Shown piece after piece: positions 27,301 through 35,293 of a stretch of DNA of 50,818 nucleotides. Location of the stretch: positions 1-50,818 of the forward strand of contig JAHRWZ010000022.1 of NCBI GenBank assembly GCA_019104865.1, in the 5' to 3' direction. Both the position numbers and the translations under genes were made by a program. Origin of the DNA: Castellaniella sp. Lineage in GTDB: Bacteria; Pseudomonadota; Gammaproteobacteria; Burkholderiales; Burkholderiaceae_B. Position 1 is the first letter of the stretch. The number at the start of each line of letters is the position of its first letter. The notes beneath the pieces were generated by a model that made no database searches, was not told the DNA's origin, and saw nothing but the letters and a program-made list of their open reading frames with translations.

Positions 27301-28706
27301 TCCGCAATCGCCGCGCGAGGATGTGCCCAGGTATTGACGGGAATGTAATTTTGGACAAAAAGCTTGTCGCGATCAAAAGCCTCATGTGCAGTCGGAAAAG
27401 ACCGACCCAGTTCGATGCGGCGGCCGTTCTCCAGTTTTTCCTGGACGTAGACGACATCGGTGTAGACCAGCGTATCAGGATACTGTGAAAAAACCTCAGC
27501 CAGCCGCTGCAAATGGTCCGGGAGGTAAACATCGTCGTCATCCAGATATACAACATAGCGGCCGCAGGCCAACTTCAAGCCAACATTGCGCGCGGCGGAA
27601 AGACCCTGATTCCTGCCCTGCCGGATATAGCTCACAGGGTAGGAGCAAGCGCTCAGCAGATGCTCGACAGGGCTGCCGCAATCATTAACGAGGAGAACTT
27701 CAAAATCCGTACACTGCTGTGCTTCAAGACTGCTCAATGCATCAACCAGGAGATCCGGCCGATTATAGGTCGTCAATACGACTGAAAAGAGAGGCCCGGT
27801 ACCCGCATCCTGATCTGTGGAGAACAGTGCTTCACGGATCGATTCATGACGTCGCCGGAAGGTGTCCCGAATCTCGCTGGTGTAGGCATTGAAGCGCCGC
27901 TGATATAGGTCCCAGACGGACAACGCGGAGTGCCGCAACTGCATCCTGGAGTTCGGATCAGCCAGATTGAGTTCAAGAATCTTTGTATGTTCCGCCAATG
28001 GGCGCTCCGAACCATAGAAGCTCTTTGAAACCTGCCCCCCGTGAATCCTATACCCCACTGTAACCTGCTTCAGGAATATGAAATCCGGATAAGACCTGGC
28101 AATCCGGGTCCACAATTCCCAATCGCCTGCCATCAGCTCAGGGTCATGAATAGATCCATCCGGCAGGCGAACCGTGTCCAAGGCGCTTCGGCGTAGCATG
28201 ACGGCCGACGGTGTAATGTAGTTGTCATAAGACAGGAGGTCGCCAATCTCGTTGCGATGGCCAAAATAGGAATGTGAAAGGTGTCCCGGATGTTCGGCGA
28301 AGCGGATGAACTGGCCGTGCTCATCAATCCAGTTGCACTGAGCGTAAGCCAGCGCTGACTCAGGATGAAGCTCCAGCGCGGAATACAGGGATGCCAGGTG
28401 CCCCGGATAGAGGACATCGTCAGACCCGAGAACCACGACATAAGCACCACTGCCGGAATCCACACACCGGTTATAGTTGCCCATCATGCCCAAGTTCCCC
28501 GGATTGACATGGCACGAATAGCGGGGGTCGTTCACATATCGCTCAAGGACCAACAGTGTGTCATCAGTGGAGCAGTCATCAAAAACAACGACCTCAAAGG
28601 AGACCCCTGTCTGGGCCAATACCGATTCGATCGTCTCGCCAATGAAACCACTATTGTTGTAGGACATGATGGCAACAGTGACTTCGACTGCGGAATGCTT
28701 CGACAT
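24315..28706 (-). CDS. Giant multi-domain glycosyltransferase (several GT2 modules plus C-terminal GT4-like module)
   Basis: A 1463-residue cytoplasmic protein with no membrane helix. Module 1 (about 8-240) is GT2 with VAIMSYNNSGFIGE, DDCSTDDT and VVLGSDDVLY. Module 2 (about 300-530) is GT2 with VVLTTYNRPDLL and YLDDDDVYLPDHL. Module 3 (about 600-800) is a divergent GT2-like unit lacking a clear DXD. Module 4 (about 845-1090) is GT2 with VSIIIPTRDQLPVLQ and LFLNNDIQF. Module 5 (about 1145-1450) is a GT4/GT-B-like unit with GWAGGTSHTGDL and LRLLELGACGVPVIAS. It may add successive sugars of one glycan. The ATG at 28706 has AGGA upstream. It is last in the minus-strand glycan run and converges on fliC, which suggests flagellin or surface glycan assembly. 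Confidence 0.85.
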   Translation of the reverse strand: MSKHSAVEVTVAIMSYNNSGFIGETIESVLAQTGVSFEVVVFDDCSTDDTLLVLERYVNDPRYSCHVNPGNLGMMGNYNRCVDSGSGAYVVVLGSDDVLYPGHLASLYSALELHPESALAYAQCNWIDEHGQFIRFAEHPGHLSHSYFGHRNEIGDLLSYDNYITPSAVMLRRSALDTVRLPDGSIHDPELMAGDWELWTRIARSYPDFIFLKQVTVGYRIHGGQVSKSFYGSERPLAEHTKILELNLADPNSRMQLRHSALSVWDLYQRRFNAYTSEIRDTFRRRHESIREALFSTDQDAGTGPLFSVVLTTYNRPDLLVDALSSLEAQQCTDFEVLLVNDCGSPVEHLLSACSYPVSYIRQGRNQGLSAARNVGLKLACGRYVVYLDDDDVYLPDHLQRLAEVFSQYPDTLVYTDVVYVQEKLENGRRIELGRSFPTAHEAFDRDKLFVQNYIPVNTWAHPRAAIAEVGYFDTGLTALEDWDMLLRLVQHYPVHRIRRVTAEVRQRVTGGSDHMLSRERDRLIPLYRTLYARYPEADNQRVQAGRQAILAGQADTSAVGRWGVPEWMDSRVPSAARILAIQTMLQANPDVGTLGVVVIMDQDAELEALADTLKSLGSQHRPLDSVWLLGNLVPDQAVEDEGIEILRSDESWPRCLSNRIAQDKVPDFLWIVYAGDQLLPQASLLLGEYRLRHPDPLIWYADEAVLKDGQPADPMLKPDFNVDLLRSYPYVGRNLVLSTAAIKAVGGLDDRVGDLAPIDLLWRLVEQVGPPVVGHVPEVLSYGACGLMRWVGEAQTMLWAPVVTQAHFERMGLDALVQPGPDLGVCRVDYPLGSRPLVSIIIPTRDQLPVLQSCIEGLMAHTDYPHYELLIVDHQSCEPGAVDFLCQLESSGMEQIRVLRWSGDFDFAALNNFAVNHARGDVLLFLNNDIQFSDRTRHDWLARLLVQTLRAEVGAVGSRLDLPSGEVDHCGLVLGMDNSVGAAFHGLEVHRRGYMNRLIAQQNVSALSASCLMMRRAVFEELGGFDAESFPVYYADVDLCMKATRAGYLLVQEPDTGLLHMGGATRLLTGKFGLKATPDDKQRDRLYARWLPQLARDPNYHPAFDKTIPGFELSRDASRIHEPLPGRPLPVVMAVHADWHGCGHYRILHPFKAMSNELRLEGGLKDGNFHFTDVARIQPDVIILQGAWLVDGILEEIRRYREITGAKVVLEFDDYLPNIPTRSIYRKRMSQGLIKNMRRAIEQVDWLVVSTPALAQEYAKYHEDIRVALNGLYPGWWGNLSGQRRAGRKMRVGWAGGTSHTGDLAEIRSVVKDLERDVEWVFMGMKPDGVQCEYHPGVLIDQYPEKLASLNLDLAVVPLEMNQFNRCKSNLRLLELGACGVPVIASDIEPYRGALPVTRVRNRHQDWVEAIRAHLADPGALVQTGDALRAAVLGGWMLEGAFLDQWGWAWGVSSDSAGDAQG

Positions 28707-28993
28707 ACTGGATCCTGAAATCATACTTTTACCCAGCCAACCGGCAGCTGACTGGAAGACAGTGAATGAACGATTGATGAAAAATACCGCTCGCTTTCAT
28801 CCGGGTTGACGACGAGCCAATCTCAAAAATCAGAGATCTGAGACTGCAGGAACGCCATGTACTGCAATGGATAGGATTCTGCGGAAAATGTACAGAGTCA
28901 ACATACTTTCCAGCCATTGGCCTGTATCAGGGAAGGAATCTGCCCCAGATTGAGGACGTGGGACGCATGATAATAAAAAATAAACGGAGCGTT

Positions 28994-29935
28994 TCACACC
29001 TTCTTCCTCTCGGGCTTAATCAAGACCATGAATTCTTGATAGCCGCGAATATAATCATCCGGATCATACTCATGCGACGCAAAAACCAACAATACCGCAT
29101 CCTGAGTATAAGCGTACTGACTGGCCCACACCATGGCGGGAAGAAACAAGCCCTTGTTGTTCTGGTCCAGGACAAACTCCTGACGCACGCTACCGTTGTC
29201 AACCACCACACGGATGCTGCCGCGTACGCAGATCAAGAACTGCTGACATTCCTTATGAGCATGTTCACCACGCACGTCCTTGCTGGGCACGTCGAACACC
29301 ATGAAATACCGCTTGGGCACAAAAGGCACTTCCTGCCCGAAATGCCCGACCGTCAAACTGCCACGCATGTCCTCAAAGCACGAGAATTCCTTCAGGAACA
29401 CTCCAGGCACCAGGGATCTTTCCCGCCCCGCATCAGCCTGATCGCCGTGAACCGATTCAGCAGTCTGCTGCGTAGTGACATAACCCACGATACGAGCAGG
29501 ATTCCCAGTCACGATCGCATGAGGGGGAACCGACCGGGTGACGACTGCCCCGGCCCCAACCATGGCGGATTGGCCAATCGTCAGACCGGGCAGGATCGTG
29601 GCGTTGGCCCCGATGGATGCCCCCCACTCGACCTTGGTCCGCAGGAAGGTCTCGGGATACTGCTTGCTACGGGGAAATCGGTCATTGGTGAAGGTAACAT
29701 TAGGCCCGACAAACACATCATCCTCCACACTGATGCCATCCCACAGCTGCACACCACACTTAATCGTGACGCGATCCCCGACGACCACATCATTCTCGAT
29801 GAATACATGGTCGCAGATATTGCAATCGACTCCGATCCTGGCGTTGGGCAGAACATGTGCGAAGGCCCAGATCCGGGTACCTGCACCGACCGAAGGACTT
29901 TCACAGAGTCCAAGGGCATGCACAAAATAATTCAT
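28994..29935 (-). CDS. fdtD: Fused dTDP-sugar 3-N-acetyltransferase / 3,4-ketoisomerase (FdtD/WxcM type)
   Basis: A 313-residue bifunctional enzyme. Residues about 10-155 form a left-handed beta-helix acetyltransferase with hexapeptide repeats (NARIGVDCNI, GASIGANATILPGLTIG) and end with GNPARIVG. Residues about 175-313 are a cupin of the FdtA/QdtA ketoisomerase type with RGEHAHKECQQFL and a VVVDNG strand. The isomerase acts on dTDP-4-keto-6-deoxyglucose; after transamination the N-terminal half acetylates the 3-amino sugar. The two activities are separate genes in many species. The start at 29935 overlaps the fdtB stop (ATGA) and has GGAGGAAGG just upstream. The longer frame upstream is not needed. 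Confidence 0.9.
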   Translation of the reverse strand: MNYFVHALGLCESPSVGAGTRIWAFAHVLPNARIGVDCNICDHVFIENDVVVGDRVTIKCGVQLWDGISVEDDVFVGPNVTFTNDRFPRSKQYPETFLRTKVEWGASIGANATILPGLTIGQSAMVGAGAVVTRSVPPHAIVTGNPARIVGYVTTQQTAESVHGDQADAGRERSLVPGVFLKEFSCFEDMRGSLTVGHFGQEVPFVPKRYFMVFDVPSKDVRGEHAHKECQQFLICVRGSIRVVVDNGSVRQEFVLDQNNKGLFLPAMVWASQYAYTQDAVLLVFASHEYDPDDYIRGYQEFMVLIKPERKKV

Positions 29936-31044
29936 CCTTCCTCCCGACGCAGCGCTGACTGATGGCAAGCAGCAATCACCCGATCAACCTCCTCATCGCG
30001 CATCTCCGGGAAACACGGCAAGGTCAGGACCGTGCGACAGGCGGTTTCAGTCACAGGCAACATATAATTATGCCCATCCGGATAGGCCGGCTGACGGTGG
30101 TCCGGAATCGGATAATGCACATCACAACCAATACCTTGGGCATTCAAGGCGGCGCGTACCATGTCACGGTCGCCTGTGCGCACCACGCACAAATGCGCCA
30201 CATCGCTCTCGTCCAGATCCTCAGAAAAATCCCAGCCTAGACCTCTTACGGCTGCACCAATACGGCGGGCTATCTCGCGACGCCGTGCATTCCATCCATC
30301 CAGCAACGGCAGCTTTGCCCTCAGGACAGCCGCCTGAACCTCATCAAGCCGACTATTGCGCCCACCAGGATGGCGGCATTCGTACTTTGTCCGTTCCCAA
30401 CCATATTGCCGGATGCTTCTGACCCGCGAATGCAGAACCTCATCAAACCCCACCACCATACCGCCATCACCCAAGGCCCCCAGGTTCTTGGTCGGATAGA
30501 AGCTGAAGGTCGCGAGATCGCCCCAGGTCCCTGCTCGCCGTCCCGCCCTGCGCGCGCCGTGAGACTGGGCACAGTCCTCGATCACCGGAACGCCATGGGA
30601 GCGAGCGATCGCCAGGATGGCTGACATATCGGCCATGCGCCCGTACAAGTGCGTGACGACAATGGCTGTTACCCCAGGAGTGATAGCCTCCGCCAGAGCA
30701 GCTGGGTCCATGAGCAAATGCTGAGGCTCTATATCGACATAACACGGAACCGCGCCAACAGCCCGGATGGCTGTCCCCGCGTACATTCCGGCATTGGCGA
30801 CCGTGATGACTTCGTCCCCCTGCACAACACCCAAGGCTCTCAACGCCAGTTCCAGGGCATCGGTTCCATTGCCAACACCGATCGCCCAGCCGGCCCCCAG
30901 ATAGGTGACGAACTCCTGCTCGAAGGCATCATTTTCAGGACCAAGGATGTAATACCCCCGATCCAGCACACGGGTAATCGCCGCCCGCAGGATCTCGTCG
31001 AGCGGACCATTGTGGCGTTTGAGATCATTAATGGGTAATTTCAT
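29932..31044 (-). CDS. fdtB: DegT/DnrJ/EryC1-type sugar aminotransferase (FdtB/QdtB-like)
   Basis: A 370-residue PLP-dependent aminotransferase with Asp157 in VIEDCAQSHG, the Schiff-base Lys186 in FYPTKNLGALGDGG, and the DVHYPIPDHRQPAY segment of sugar-3-aminotransferases. It probably converts a dTDP-3-keto-6-deoxyhexose to the 3-amino sugar with glutamate. Its stop overlaps the start of the fused acetyltransferase/ketoisomerase, so one operon holds three steps to dTDP-Fuc3NAc or dTDP-Qui3NAc. RmlA and RmlB, which make the precursor, are not in the window. Confidence 0.88.
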   Translation of the reverse strand: MKLPINDLKRHNGPLDEILRAAITRVLDRGYYILGPENDAFEQEFVTYLGAGWAIGVGNGTDALELALRALGVVQGDEVITVANAGMYAGTAIRAVGAVPCYVDIEPQHLLMDPAALAEAITPGVTAIVVTHLYGRMADMSAILAIARSHGVPVIEDCAQSHGARRAGRRAGTWGDLATFSFYPTKNLGALGDGGMVVGFDEVLHSRVRSIRQYGWERTKYECRHPGGRNSRLDEVQAAVLRAKLPLLDGWNARRREIARRIGAAVRGLGWDFSEDLDESDVAHLCVVRTGDRDMVRAALNAQGIGCDVHYPIPDHRQPAYPDGHNYMLPVTETACRTVLTLPCFPEMRDEEVDRVIAACHQSALRREEG

Positions 31045-31186
31045 CCAAATTCACCTTGGAGCAAGCCGCAAGATCATATCCATAATCGACTTCCCCATGC
31101 CCCTGACAGATCCATTATCTATATAACAATGCCACCCTCACGGAGTGACATGGGAAAATCCGATTCATAAACAAAAACATTCTTGA

Positions 31187-32350
31187 TCAAATATTTGACA
31201 AACATCGGATCGCGTCATCAATCGGATAATGATGATTTCCCACAAAAAGGCCATGACGATCCAGATAATCGGCATTCTCAAGACATCCGGAAACGCTGTG
31301 ATCGATATACTTCATGACCTCGTTACGGACGAAATTTCCAGCGACAACAGGACGGCACTCGAAGCCCAGCGTATTCAACCGTCGGATGAGTTCCCCCCGA
31401 CCCCAGGAGGACTGGGGACGAATCATCAGGCTGAAGCCGAACCAGCTGCTCTGACCGATTTCTCTCTGAATCATCAGGTCCGGGTGGCTGCCCATCAGAT
31501 CCTGAAGCAATCTGCCATTGCGGCGCCGTTCCGCAATTAAGGCAGGAAGCTTTTTGACCTGTTCTACTCCGATTGCCCCCGACAGTTCCATGGGCCTGAC
31601 GTTATAGCCGGGCAGAACAAAGCGAAAGGATTCCGCGAATGCATCATCGCTCTTGGTTCCACAAACACGATTGACTCTCGGAAGATTCCGGGTCCATCCG
31701 TGTGCGCGGAGGGATAGAATAATATGAGCGAGTTCCTCGTCGTCCGTGACGACGATGCCACCTTCCATCGTGGAAATATGGTGCGAAAAGAACGAGCTGA
31801 AGCTGCCCATGGCCCCGAAGGTGCCAGCCATCTTTCCCTGGTATTGCGCACCCATGGCCTCGCAATTATCCTCGATCAGACGAATACCCCTACCTGCAAT
31901 CAAAGGATGAATGCGGTGAAAATCATTGGGGTTTCCAAGCAGATTGACCGCCATGACCAGCCGCGTGCGCTCCGTCATGGCGTGAGCCAGCGCGTCGAGA
32001 TCGTAGTTCAACGTTTCGAGGTCGATGTCCACGAAACGCAGCTTCAAGCCATATTGATGCAATGGGAAATAGGTCGTGCTCCAGGAAACAGCGGGGACAA
32101 TGACCTCGTCTCCCGGCTGCAAGGGGTCGTCCTGCACAAAAAACAAGGCTGCCACCATGAGAAGATTGGCAGAGGAACCCGAATTGACCATGATTGCATA
32201 TTGGCTACCAACATAGTCTGCAAACAGGGACTCAAATTCCGCCACCCGATCACCCATGGTGAACCGACCTGAATCAATCACGCGCTGGATGGCATCATAT
32301 TCAGCTCGGTCCCACGTCATCGTCGCTAGAGGAAACCTGAATTGAGTCAC
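31187..32350 (-). CDS. ColD-like PLP-dependent sugar 3-dehydratase (His replaces Lys)
   Basis: A 387-residue DegT/AHBA-fold enzyme with SGSSANLL, Asp161 in LIEDNCEAMG and the active-site segment FFSHHISTMEGG. In aminotransferases a lysine occupies the position of His190; ColD (GDP-4-keto-6-deoxymannose 3-dehydratase) and RfbH have His there and use PMP to remove the 3-hydroxyl. Next to gmd this favours a ColD role in GDP-L-colitose synthesis. I chose GTG at 32350 because GAGGGG lies 7 bp upstream and the codon overlaps the previous stop as GTGA. A perosamine synthase is excluded by the missing lysine. Confidence 0.75.
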   Translation of the reverse strand: MTQFRFPLATMTWDRAEYDAIQRVIDSGRFTMGDRVAEFESLFADYVGSQYAIMVNSGSSANLLMVAALFFVQDDPLQPGDEVIVPAVSWSTTYFPLHQYGLKLRFVDIDLETLNYDLDALAHAMTERTRLVMAVNLLGNPNDFHRIHPLIAGRGIRLIEDNCEAMGAQYQGKMAGTFGAMGSFSSFFSHHISTMEGGIVVTDDEELAHIILSLRAHGWTRNLPRVNRVCGTKSDDAFAESFRFVLPGYNVRPMELSGAIGVEQVKKLPALIAERRRNGRLLQDLMGSHPDLMIQREIGQSSWFGFSLMIRPQSSWGRGELIRRLNTLGFECRPVVAGNFVRNEVMKYIDHSVSGCLENADYLDRHGLFVGNHHYPIDDAIRCLSNI

Positions 32351-33324
32351 GGCCGCCCCTCTTGAATGCCATTCCGTAGATAGAAATCGTAGCTCGCAGC
32401 CAGCCCCGCATCCAGTGATGTACGGGGCCGCCATCCCCATGATTCAGACCGCGCTATGTCCAGGAGCTTGCGGCGCATGCCAATCGGTCTGTTCAAATTG
32501 TGCAGGAACCGACCCTGATAACCGATAATCCGAGCAGCGGCCGTATAGTATTCATCGACTGTATAGTCACGCCCGATACCGACATTCATCATTTGCGGCA
32601 GAGTGTCGAACCGGGCGACTGCACGCCAGATGCAGTCTGCTAGATCACCCGCATACATGAACTCACGCCGTGCCTGGCCATCTCCCCATATCTCGACAGA
32701 ATCATGCCCTTGAATCTTCGCCTGATGCAGCTTACGAATAATCGAGGGCACCATATGTGAACGCGCCGGATCAAAGCTGTCATGTCGACCATACAGATTG
32801 CAAGGGATGATAGTCCTGTATTGGAAGCCATCCTGCATCGCACTGACAAAATCGCATAATTTGGCCACCAAGATCTTAGCGAGGGCATAGCCTTCATTCG
32901 TTGGCTCCAGCTTGCCCGATAGCAGATCATCCTCATGCAGGGCATGCTCCCGGCCACGCGGATACATGCAGGAACTTCCCAGATTGATGAGTCTGGCGAC
33001 CCCGATTTTCTTCGCCCCCAGAACCACATTGTGGCCCATTTCCAGATTCCTGCTCAGAAAACCCACAGGATCTAGCATATTTGCTTGAATGCCCCCTACT
33101 TTGCCAGCCGCATGAATGACGAGATCTGGCTGCCACCTAGCCATGTAGGCCTCGACATCAGAGGATCTGCACAGATCGAGCTCACAGCTGGAAGGCGCCA
33201 GAATTTCATATCCGGAAGCCAGCGGATGATCCAGGATATTCGATCCCACCATACCACTACCCCCCGTCAAGAGGATCCGCATAATGGCGTTTTCATGAAG
33301 GCCGGATCGTTGGGCAAGACTCAT
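32347..33324 (-). CDS. GDP-L-fucose/GDP-L-colitose synthase-like epimerase-reductase
   Basis: A 325-residue short-chain dehydrogenase of the GMER type: NADPH site [18 protein letters not shown], active-site Tyr/Lys in [10 protein letters not shown], and [18 protein letters not shown]. The relatives Fcl and ColC both perform epimerisation plus 4-reduction; ColC works on the 3-deoxy product of ColD. With the downstream ColD-like gene, ColC is the more likely role, but Fcl cannot be excluded. The ATG at 33324 overlaps the gmd stop (ATGA). An alternative ATG at 33282 removes a 14-residue extension. Confidence 0.85.
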   Translation of the reverse strand: MSLAQRSGLHENAIMRILLTGGSGMVGSNILDHPLASGYEILAPSSCELDLCRSSDVEAYMARWQPDLVIHAAGKVGGIQANMLDPVGFLSRNLEMGHNVVLGAKKIGVARLINLGSSCMYPRGREHALHEDDLLSGKLEPTNEGYALAKILVAKLCDFVSAMQDGFQYRTIIPCNLYGRHDSFDPARSHMVPSIIRKLHQAKIQGHDSVEIWGDGQARREFMYAGDLADCIWRAVARFDTLPQMMNVGIGRDYTVDEYYTAAARIIGYQGRFLHNLNRPIGMRRKLLDIARSESWGWRPRTSLDAGLAASYDFYLRNGIQEGRP

Positions 33325-34403
33325 CGGCGTGTACCAAGAGAGTCATAACCGTGCTGGCGAATCAGCTGGTTGCGCTGAGCCAGGAGAAAGTCCTCTCTGA
33401 CCATTTCCGCAACCAGTTCTGAAAAGCTGGTCCTGGGAACCCAGCCCAACTTTTGCCGGGCTTTCGAAGCATCCCCAAGCAGCGTTTCAACCTCGGTCGG
33501 CCTGAAATATCGAGGATCAACTGACACAATGACGCGCCCTGCCGCGTCATATCCCTTTTCGTTGACCCCTTGACCTTCCCACGTAATGGCCATATCCAGT
33601 TCCCCGATGGCCGCATTCACAAAGTCACGAACGGAATGCTGGACCCCGGTTGCAATCACGAAATCTTCAGGTTTTTCTTGCTGCAGCATCAGCCACTGCA
33701 TCTCGACATAATCTCGCGCATGCCCCCAATCGCGCAGGGCATCCAGATTTCCGAGATAGAGTTGGTCCTGAAAACCCAGTTTGATATTGGCAAGCGCCCG
33801 GGTAATCTTCCGAGTCACAAAGGTTTCCCCCCTCACCGGAGACTCGTGGTTGAACAGAATTCCATTGCAGGCATACATTCCGTATGCCTCACGATAGTTG
33901 ACAACGATCCAGTACCCATACAGTTTTGCAACGGCATATGGACTGCGGGGATAAAAAGGAGTGGTTTCCCTCTGGGGGGATTCCTGCACCAGACCGTAAA
34001 GCTCCGAGGTAGACGCCTGGTACAAGCGCACTTTCTTTTCCATCCCCAGGATCCGGACTGCCTCGAGCAAGCGGAGAACCCCGATGCCGTCGGAGTTGGC
34101 GGTATATTCCGGCTCTTCGAAGGACACTGCGACATGACTTTGCGCGGCCAGGTTATAAATCTCATCAGGCTGCACGGTCTGGATAATCCGCACCAGACTG
34201 CTGGAATCAGTCATATCTCCGTGATGCAGAGTAAACCTGAGATCCTTTTCATGGGGATCCTGAAACAGGTGTTCAATACGGTCCGTATTGAACAAGGATG
34301 CCCTTCTCTTGATCCCATGCACCTGATAACCCTTCGACAGTAGAAGTTCTGCCAGATAAGCGCCATCCTGCCCGGTCACCCCTGTGATCAATGCAGTTTT
34401 CAT
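33321..34403 (-). CDS. gmd: GDP-mannose 4,6-dehydratase
   Basis: A 360-residue NADP-dependent SDR with the glycine-rich [19 protein letters not shown] opening, the STSELYG active-site Thr/Glu region and Tyr/Lys in [13 protein letters not shown]. It makes GDP-4-keto-6-deoxymannose from GDP-mannose. It is followed by the epimerase-reductase and dehydratase genes with overlaps and preceded by a GT11 gene. The ATG at 34403 fits the family start exactly. Confidence 0.97.
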   Translation of the reverse strand: MKTALITGVTGQDGAYLAELLLSKGYQVHGIKRRASLFNTDRIEHLFQDPHEKDLRFTLHHGDMTDSSSLVRIIQTVQPDEIYNLAAQSHVAVSFEEPEYTANSDGIGVLRLLEAVRILGMEKKVRLYQASTSELYGLVQESPQRETTPFYPRSPYAVAKLYGYWIVVNYREAYGMYACNGILFNHESPVRGETFVTRKITRALANIKLGFQDQLYLGNLDALRDWGHARDYVEMQWLMLQQEKPEDFVIATGVQHSVRDFVNAAIGELDMAITWEGQGVNEKGYDAAGRVIVSVDPRYFRPTEVETLLGDASKARQKLGWVPRTSFSELVAEMVREDFLLAQRNQLIRQHGYDSLGTRR

Positions 34404-34444
34404 TTCCGACCACCCCCACCTAAAACACAAATGCGGCCACGGGC

Positions 34445-35278
34445 TCAGGCCCGTTGGACTGCCCCATCGATGATATGCCACCGTTCATGTCTGGACCTCA
34501 AGATATCCATCGGACTGAACACGCACATTGGGTACGCCATATAAACCATGGAATCCGGCCGCTCCCCGAAGAATGCAGCCCAATAGGAGAAGCTGGAATT
34601 GGACAGTACGTAATGGCGACACTTTGAAAACAGGTAAAATTCATCATAAGGATTTTTTATATCCCCCTTGATGACCTGAAGATTACCTACTTTCGAGAAT
34701 TCGAAGCAACACACGTTATATTCGTCTGTAAACACAAGGACCGGGAGATCTCCGAACCGCCGGCGAATCTCCTTGATACAGTTCCTGTAATAGTCCATCC
34801 TGGCGATGCCGTGGTGACCATATTCGGAACGACGCACATGAACCCCAATGACGTTCTCTCGCTGGATGGTTTCACCATATTTTTGAAGATCAGCACTGGG
34901 TGTCGTGAGAGAAAGATGCTGTCTAATCAGATCCTCATGATCCTCAAAATACCCCTCATTTGCCCAATATCCGTTCAGAATGACGTCTCTATGCTTCCTG
35001 ACACTCTCCACCACCTCCGCAATGACTTGTTCAGCGGCAGCGCCCGAGGTCGGCTCGGTCAAAACAACAGTATCCTTCGGAATATTTCCAGAGGTGTGAA
35101 CATATTCCTTCATAGAGGGGAAATTACTTGACAGCTCGTACTTGAAACCATAAGTATAATTGACGTAACTCTGTGTCAGGAATCGAATTTCCTCACCAGT
35201 GACGTGCCTGACCACCAAGCCGAAGGCGGATTGGAACAGTTGATTCCCAAGACCGCCCTGGATGTTTATATAAATCAT
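34445..35278 (-). CDS. GT11-family alpha-1,2-fucosyltransferase-like glycosyltransferase
   Basis: A 277-residue GT11-like enzyme with the N-terminal [15 protein letters not shown], the GDP-binding [11 protein letters not shown] motif and a C-terminal [15 protein letters not shown]11 enzymes use GDP-L-fucose; relatives in O-antigen clusters may use GDP-colitose. It is 41 bp upstream of gmd and 15 bp downstream of manC. Confidence 0.85.
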   Translation of the reverse strand: MIYINIQGGLGNQLFQSAFGLVVRHVTGEEIRFLTQSYVNYTYGFKYELSSNFPSMKEYVHTSGNIPKDTVVLTEPTSGAAAEQVIAEVVESVRKHRDVILNGYWANEGYFEDHEDLIRQHLSLTTPSADLQKYGETIQRENVIGVHVRRSEYGHHGIARMDYYRNCIKEIRRRFGDLPVLVFTDEYNVCCFEFSKVGNLQVIKGDIKNPYDEFYLFSKCRHYVLSNSSFSYWAAFFGERPDSMVYMAYPMCVFSPMDILRSRHERWHIIDGAVQRA

Positions 35279-35293
35279 TTATTCACCAATTCG

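Noticed and set aside
28707..28993. 62-codon minus-strand frame between fdtD and the giant glycosyltransferase
   Set aside because: Ser/Cys/Arg-rich with no ribosome site or homology. It probably represents leader and spacer DNA.
31187..32350. Perosamine synthase or other aminotransferase call for the gene beside the fcl-like gene
   Set aside because: The essential PLP lysine is replaced by His190, so an amino-transfer role is unlikely.
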